Position numbers and translations under genes: made by a program. The notes under the pieces are model-generated. The model did not search any database. It was not told where the DNA came from and worked only from the letters and a program-made list of their open reading frames with translations. Positions 58,209-64,000 of a stretch of DNA of 64,000 nt are shown here, piece by piece. Every line of letters begins with the position of its first letter. The stretch's first letter is position 1. Origin of the DNA: Simmondsia chinensis (Eukaryota; Streptophyta; Magnoliopsida; Caryophyllales; Simmondsiaceae); NCBI GenBank assembly GCA_018398585.1, contig JAGTTD010000010.1, forward strand, positions 22,329,739 through 22,393,738, written 5' to 3'.

Positions 58209-59675
58209 CCCATCTATGAATTTTTGTTGTATAACGTATGTCCCAATTATTCCACCTCATTGAGGAAAGATGGGTCTAGATAAGGGGACTTTGAATTTAT
58301 CTGGAGATGTTAACTGGAAATAATTTACAGCATAATTTGCTAACTGTAAATTTGATAGGGTTTCCGGAATCAGGGGGAGAAAATTGAAAGTTGGGCAATA
58401 AAAAATTATGTGGAATGCATCATCGAACCAGAAGTTCAAAGAATTGTTTACTTGTAAATTATTACAAGCCAGTTCACATATGTATTCACTAATAGAAAGA
58501 GGATGACTAAATAATATGTCCACATTTTAGATGCTCCTACTCGAATTAATATCCCAATCGAGCGATATTCTGATATATTGAAAAATGCATCCATTGCCCG
58601 CCAGAAGCGTGGTAAATATATCAGTTCCAAATATTTGAATTTGAAAGAAAACGGAGCAATAAAATATTGGCCCCTCTATTATAAAACTCTTGAGGAGAAA
58701 AACTCTGCAGAGATAATAATATAAAATTTCTCAAGATTATTAGGTACCTGAAGCTATCTAAGACTATTGAAATTATGATGATAAAGAGATCTCTATGAAA
58801 TATGGGATATTATGGAACTGAAATTGATCATACGTTTGTATATACAGTTGCCACTCCCTGATCAAAGAAATAGAAAATCTTGGACTAGTGTTTGTTCAAG
58901 AATGCCAAAAAAAGAAATAATTGGCTCCAATAGAAAGACACAATTCAGGCTGAATTAGCCATGTGAATCTCAAGTCCAAATACCTAAAGAATAAAACCTA
59001 TATGCTACACATGAATGTTGGTGCAAAAATAATGAGGTGGTGAAAAGCACAATTTGTACCCCAAAGTTTATTATAGAGATTGAAAATTAACGGGACATAA
59101 ATATGAGAAATAGATGCAATTAATCTGGTGGTCTCTATGTACATCTTATAGATGTGATAACAGCTTACTTGTACACATCACTTAAGATGATATTTATATG
59201 AAGGTCTCTGAAGGACCAAATATGCCAGAAGCGTATAGTTCAAAACTGCAGTACATATCTGCTAAAAGAGAGATATGTTAATATCATCATGATCTCTTAA
59301 AGATTTTAAACGAAGCTGCTATAAACCTAAACTGAGAACTCAAGATTGAGAATCTCGGAAAAGGAAAGATTTTGTCTCGACCTATAGATCGAGCACTAAT
59401 ATGATAGAGTATTACTATATTGATCAACCCATACCAATATGGTACTTGAGTGATTCAATATGTTGTTTAGTACCTCAATTTTTGTTTGATTCCTTACTAA
59501 AAATAAAGACTCTTTCGGTCCTCAATGAGGTAATGAATGAATTCTTGGTGTTAAGGTATCACACCTTGGTATAATTGTTGCATTAATATAGCTGTTACAA
59601 GACCAAATATAAGTCTCCTTTGATTAACTTATCTTCAATATAGAATATGGTACCAATATGAAGATGTGGTTAAAT

Positions 59676-59970
59676 CACTACAACATAAATGGACATAGGC
59701 AACGAAAAATCTGCAACGGTAGTAAAAAGTGTTGCCTAAACTAGTAAAATGCAACACTTTCTATGTTATTGCCTTCATCATCAAATTTGATGTATAAATC
59801 TCATGGCAACGGTTAACGGTTCCAAAACCGTTGCCTTTGATGTTGAAAGCAACGGAAGTGAAAAACCGTTGCATTTGCTCAACTAAAGGTAATGGTTAGT
59901 TGAGTGTTGCAGTAATAGACAACACTTTCTAACTTGTTGCTTTTGTTGTTAGCTATACGGCATCAACTTT
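59676..59970. mobile_element. CACTA-type transposon terminus
   Basis: Starts CACTACAACATAAATGG, the terminal motif of En/Spm (CACTA) elements. It is followed by repeated direct and inverted GCAACGGT/ACCGTTGC words (for example at 59698, 59714, 59814, 59836, 59860), the usual subterminal binding sites for the transposase. I find no second terminus in the window, so it is a truncated end or a small derivative. Confidence 0.6.
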
Positions 59971-60350
59971 TAAATGTTTCCTTTTTACCACGAGTCAATT
60001 TTTCATTATGCCAAGTAATTAATTAATTTCAAATCATGTGACAACGAGTTCATTATATATTTTTTATTAATTAAATTAATTAATTAACTTATTGGTAAAA
60101 TTGGATAGGTATCTAAGTGATATAAATTACATTGGATCCTATTTGATGTATGGAATTTGAATGTGGTTGGGCCAAGGGTGAGGTTGAAATTGAGGGCCAT
60201 AATTCCATTTTGTTTTTGTCGGTTTCATTAATTATAATTACAATTCCACTGTCCAATTCCATTTAATTGGGTTTGAATTAAAAAGCATATAGTCCAAGTT
60301 CTTAATTACGAATTGTAATTCTTTGTAACTCTACTGATATGAAGCCCTGA
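59971..60350. other. AT-rich spacer
   Basis: I see no gene, repeat structure or element end here. Confidence 0.5.
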
Positions 60351-60985
60351 ATGTTGCAACTCAGTTATAAATATAAAAACCCAAGATGACTTGAAATAGG
60401 AACGCTTGACCCAATCTTTACTCAAAACTCAAAATGATTGTATTGGAGTGTTTGAACCCAAAATGATATGACATGACCTCAGCCAGACCCGGTCTAACTC
60501 AAAATTGAAAGTAGCCAAATTGATATACGCAAAATTGTAGATGATTTAAATATAAACTGACACTAACTGATTCAAGTCTGACTTAAATGAGACCCAATGA
60601 AATTACTCCAAAACCAGATATCATACAACCGAAATGACCTTATACCTTGAGATGATTGTAACTAAGATGACTTGACACGATTCAATCCAATCTAATTGAC
60701 TTGACCAAATAGGAACTATCCAATCTTATTAACCTGAAACCAAGATGATTAGAGCCGTAAATCGCCCTACCCAAATTCAAACCCAACCCTAACCCAAATC
60801 TTAGAATGAACCCATCTAATTTACCCAAAAGCGGATATGACTTCAGCACCATATGCTTTAACCAACTAATACCCATATCGAAATGACTCGAAACTGGACA
60901 TGACCAGAATACTACATGATCCAATTTGACCAAAGCCCTGGAATATAGAATGATCAAACTCGATTAATTCAAAACTTGAAACAAT
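60350..60985. repeat. Diverged short-period minisatellite
   Basis: Many imperfect words of the type AAATGACTTGACC, CCAAGATGA and CCCAAATT recur at about 10-20 bp spacing. The composition (A and C rich on the plus strand) is unlike the flanks. Plant genomes often hold old simple repeats of this form. The minus frame 60957-60682 is an artefact of the pattern. Confidence 0.5.
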
Positions 60986-61136
60986 TAATTGTACAATTAT
61001 GTTTCAACTTGCAGTGCTGTAGTATGATTTTAATTTTATAAGGTAAAAAATCCTCTAAATTTCTCTAACAAGTGATAATGTTTAAATATCAAATTCCTAT
61101 GATATAATTTATCTAAGAAATATGAGACAAAACTTT

Positions 61137-61358
61137 TTTTTTTTTTTTTTTGATAATTGGTACTTCCATTCAATAGAGAATGCGTACAAAATGGTTTACT
61201 TCATCAAAATGCAAAAGCATATTCTAACATATTCAAAAACATAAACCAAACAAAATCCTGCAGCATATATAGCCCCTATGTTATAGTTCCTGCATCCCCA
61301 GGGCATTTGATGAGGTTTGATCATTGCATCCGAGCTACTAAGGGAGAAGGTCTTGATC
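61137..61358 (-). mobile_element. Poly(A)-tailed retroposed segment with target duplications
   Basis: A T-run at 61134-61151 is the tail on the minus strand. The segment is flanked by ATGAGACAAAACTTT at 61122-61136 and 61359-61373, a 15-bp duplication. About 205 bp of minus-strand sequence precede the tail. One minus frame is open through most of it (with KPHQMPWGCRNYNIGAIYA) and ends at a stop followed by about 60 bp before the tail. This fits a 5'-truncated retrocopy of an mRNA 3' end or of an unknown LINE/SINE. No pol III box is seen. I cannot name the parent. Confidence 0.75.
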
Positions 61359-61393
61359 ATGAGACAAAACTTTAAATTGTAATTATAATTTAC

Positions 61394-61891
61394 GGGTTAC
61401 TTATATTTTAGTACCCCGATCTTTTTCGAAATTATAAAAAAGGATCCTAATATTTTTGAATTAGTATAAAGGCCCCTAAATTTTTGTCATATTAATAAAA
61501 TTGCCCCTAATCTTTTGTACTATTACTAAAATTCCACTCTTCGGCATAATAACGCCTTTTTTGTCTATGAAATTGAAGTGCCAACTAGCCATTTTTTGTC
61601 CACTCTCCACTGTAATAAAGCATATAGTTTCAGCATAAGACAATATATAATCAATTTTTCTGCTTATAGGGTGAGAATAAGAGTATTAAAGGGTACTTTT
61701 ATCATTTTACTATAGTATTAATTAAAAAAATTAGTTGTTAAATCAACTCTATCTATAAAAAACGATGTCTTCGGGCAGAAGAGTGACTTTTTTATTAATA
61801 CGATAAAAACTTAAGAATTTTTTAATAATTCAAAAATGTTGAAGCCCTTATTATTTCCAAAAACTCTAGGATACTAAATTGTAAATAATCC
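61394..61891. mobile_element. Inverted-repeat MITE-like element
   Basis: The first about 165 bp and the last about 135 bp are diverged inverted copies. Ends are GGGTTACTTATATTTTAGTA and, on the other strand, GGATTATTTACAATTTAGTA; further in, TTTTTGTCATATTAATAAAA matches TTTTTATCGTATTAATAAAA. Near each inner edge is an ACTCTTC / GAAGAGT pair. Flanks ATAATTTAC and ATAATCTAT share seven of nine bases, possibly an old 9-bp duplication. There is no transposase frame. Confidence 0.7.
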
Positions 61892-62515
61892 ATAATCTAT
61901 ATACTAATAATTTTAGTTTTCTAACTCAAAAAAATAAAAAAAAAAATGCAGTAATGAAATTGGAGGGAAGTATTCCCACCCACCATGCTTCTTCAACCAA
62001 AAGGAACGTGGTTCCTTCCCCTTCTCCCTATTCATCCTCTCTCTTGATTTGGGTTCTCTCCACCAGTTTGGGAACCCTGCTGCTCACCATGTCACCTCCT
62101 CCTCCCCCTCCGGTTTAGGTATGCTGTGGTTCATCTTCTTTTTCTATTTCGCAATTACATCTCGGGTTTCGGCCTTGCGGGGGTGGCCGGCATTAATAGT
62201 GGCAGTATTCTTTGGTCTTGTTTGCAATTACATGTTAATTTAGATGCTAAAAAAGAGCATGTGGCACATGGGGGAGACGGTTACCAAAGGAAAAGAACTG
62301 GGAATGACTTTGACTAGTTCAAACAAGGAAAAGAGTGGGAAAAGAGGAAGAGTGGGCTGAAGGTGGAGATAACTGCCGGTTTAAATATGGCGCCTAAATT
62401 AATAGAACATGTGCATTGACCAAGCTTGACCATAACCACCCAAGGCATGCAAGAGGACGTGGGACACGGCTTGAAGAAAGAAGGGAAAAAGGGCGGGAAC
62501 GGTTAACCCATGATC
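61892..62515 (+). other. Spacer with short uncertain frame
   Basis: A 64-codon frame at 62049-62243 has a hydrophobic C-terminal half (WFIFFFYFAITS). It has no ribosome or splice context that I can verify and no recognisable family. Nothing else is seen. Confidence 0.25.
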
Positions 62516-62650
62516 TTGGGGTTCTCAAGGTCTATAAATATGTGTAATTTTATTCATTTGAGCATCTTGTAATCCAGAAATTATTAATGAAAATGGCCCA
62601 CTATTTGCGTGATATTTGTCTCTTATATTTCGCTTTTAAGTTCTCTTGAG
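62516..62650 (+). promoter_or_regulatory. LTR-like promoter sequence
   Basis: CTATAAATATGTGTAA near 62530, followed by TTGTAATCCAGAAATTATTAATGAA and pyrimidine-rich sequence. This arrangement (TATA box, transcript start, poly(A)-like region) is usual in plant LTRs. No LTR ends or primer site are found, so it may be a solo or truncated LTR. Confidence 0.35.
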
Positions 62651-62915
62651 TTCATCCCATTTTACTTTGTTTTGGCTGGGTGAGTTAACCTCACCGCCTT
62701 CACATCTAATCCATAAAATAGTTGTGCCAATTGTTAATTTAGATTACTGTTTGGAGGTTTCCTTTTATACATTTACGACTTCTAATCATTTTTGTTCTAA
62801 TTTGAAGTGTCCTAACATTATACTTGAGTCCATGTGTATTTAGATAAAGAGTTTTGGGGGCTTTGTTGACATAGTTCTAGAGGTTAGAGGGCTTTACGTT
62901 ATTAGTTCATGTTTG

Positions 62916-63130
62916 TGTTATGATTCAAGCTAATCTTGAATCAAAACCTAGGGTTTAAAGAAGATAAAAGAGGAATTTGGGAGTTAGATGAGAAAAGGAG
63001 TGAATTTGAGATGAGAAATATAGAGAATAAGATTAGAGGTAGAGAGAAAATTAGAGATGAGAGAGAGAAATCACAATAAAATCATTCAACAATCATGAAG
63101 ATTACATCACAAACTAACTACTTATATGTT
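62916..63130 (-). repeat. LTR start of element family G, copy 1
   Basis: Starts TGTTATGATTCAAG and carries a perfect hairpin (TGATTCAAG, five-base loop, CTTGAATCA), then CCTAGGGTTT and GATGAGA-rich sequence like that of element A. A primer-like CTGATACCA on the plus strand occurs at 63162-63170. The remainder of the LTR is not clear. Confidence 0.5.
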
Positions 63131-63535
63131 GCTTGAGGCAGGAATTGCTTGGTGAGCTTGGTCTGATACCACACTTACTTTCATTTGCATTCTTAATCAT
63201 TTACCCACTCATTTTTCATATTTGGTTTCCAGTGTTGTTGTTATGTCACATTAGTAGCATGTGTTAAATTGTTTCCATGGTTGGTTGCTTGTATCTTCCT
63301 AGGTTATGGCTAAAGTAATCAAGAGTATATTAGTCCTTAACCCACATAAAGGTCAAGAACACTCTCTTGACCGCCCTAAATCTTTGAGTGGTAGGTCTCT
63401 GCTCCCATCTTAAACACCCAGTTGTGATTACTATCATGATCACCTCAATCTTGGGTGGACCTGCGGAATCCTCTAGCCACAACCATCATGTTGTAGGCTT
63501 ACTGCTCATGATACCAAGCCCTCTAGTCACATATA

Positions 63536-63962
63536 TGTTATGATTCAAGCTAAACTTGTATCATAACCTAGGGTTTTTATGAGTTTGAGATGAGATTTTG
63601 GTGAGATAAGATGAGAATTAGAAGAATTTAGATGAGAAGAAGATATATTTAGATGCGAGAGAGAAGAGAATTAGATGAGATTGAGATGAGAAGTAGAGAA
63701 GGAGAGAGAATTTAGAGAGGAGAAGATCAATTCATTCAACGCTTACCTTGATTACAAGAGGAAAACTACTACTTATACTAAGGGCACTAAAACAAGACAC
63801 ATTGCTTATGAATGCTATTGAATGATTCAAGACAGGATTTATGAATAGCAGTAAGGGAGACATGAAGAGGTGAAGTGTTCATTTTGAGAATGTGTATGAA
63901 TTTACTGTCTTGAGTTAAGTTATGCAGCACTTTGATCTATCCAGCTCAAGTGAAGTAGTGTT
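63536..63962 (-). repeat. LTR start of element family G, copy 2
   Basis: Starts TGTTATGATTCAAG with hairpin TGATTCAAG / CTTGTATCA, then CCTAGGGTTT and many GATGAGA words. About 430 bp downstream another copy begins at 63963, as if nested. Orientation by analogy to element A. Confidence 0.5.
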
Positions 63963-64000
63963 TGTTATGAATCAAGATCAATCTTGATTCCTAACCTAGG
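63963..64000 (-). repeat. LTR start of element family G, copy 3 (cut by window end)
   Basis: TGTTATGA followed by a perfect 10-bp hairpin GAATCAAGAT / ATCTTGATTC with a two-base loop and CCTAGG. Only 38 bases are visible. Confidence 0.5.

Larger units (their letters stand above)
56580..59675 (+). pseudogene. Copia element F gag-pol remnants
   Basis: Blocks on the plus strand appear in copia order but in all three frames. Gag: LDITGKNYLPWTLD near 56590, ELKAEYITLKDLYVLL near 56740 and ERFDHQSR. Pre-integrase: HDYLSHWGIKMIKRI-like near 57640. Integrase: a DNAGE-like block near 57975 and a region after HTDTKW near 58045. Central polyprotein: APTRINIPIERY and SRQKRG-like near 58530-58620. An RT fragment is near 59200 (MKVSEGPNMPEAYSSKLQ). 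Decay is heavier than in any other element here. Part of the internal region is replaced by tandem repeats (57349-57507). Confidence 0.72.

Noticed and set aside
62049..62317. Small host gene with hydrophobic C-terminus
   Set aside because: No family, splice sites or start context can be verified, and the frame is short enough for chance.

Overview
This window looks like repeat-rich intergenic DNA of a flowering plant, probably a eudicot. The evidence is: Ty1/copia and Ty3/gypsy elements with plant-type primer sites, a plant L1-type LINE, an endogenous plant pararetrovirus, a plastid rpoC1 fragment with its group II intron domain V, and AT-rich spacers. I see no intact host gene. Nearly everything can be explained as nested mobile elements, most of them broken by in-frame stops, frameshifts and changed catalytic residues.

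Left half (1-41092): a Ty3/gypsy element of Tat-like type on the minus strand (element D) is the oldest layer. Its RNase H/RT coding region is split in two places. A Ty1/copia element (146-14515, minus strand, target duplication TATAC) interrupts it, and that element's upstream LTR carries a 6-kb L1-type LINE (8013-13978, 12-bp duplication). A second LTR element A (15085-32812, duplication TAATA) interrupts D again. A's second LTR is split by a chromovirus-type gypsy element B (20035-32544, duplication CTAAT), whose gag is split by a non-autonomous Athila-like element C (20825-27583). The insertion order is therefore D, then A, B, C on one side and D, copia, LINE on the other. Element A carries no gag or pol that I can recognise, but has a degraded 522-codon frame that I could not assign.

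Middle (41190-56100): a tandem array of endogenous pararetrovirus (Caulimoviridae-like) copies, plus strand. Units are ordered promoter, leader with tRNA-Met primer site, movement protein, coat protein with zinc knuckle, protease/RT and a distal ORF. The first copy has received a plastid rpoC1 fragment (about 44100-44450) and a 1.5-kb foldback element (45758-47274). A SINE with a 5S-rRNA-derived head and an Angio-domain-like 3' region (46437-46642, 16-bp duplication) sits at the inner edge of the right foldback arm.

Right part (56100-64000): a strongly decayed copia element, one CACTA-type terminus, a diverged minisatellite, a short poly(A)-tailed retroposed segment with 15-bp duplications, a long inverted-repeat (MITE-like) element, and three starts of an LTR family that begin with a conserved hairpin.

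The repeats do not form a working pathway. The content worth attention is the insertion history, the 5S-headed SINE, element A's unknown frame, the virus array, and the recurrent LTR-end hairpins.
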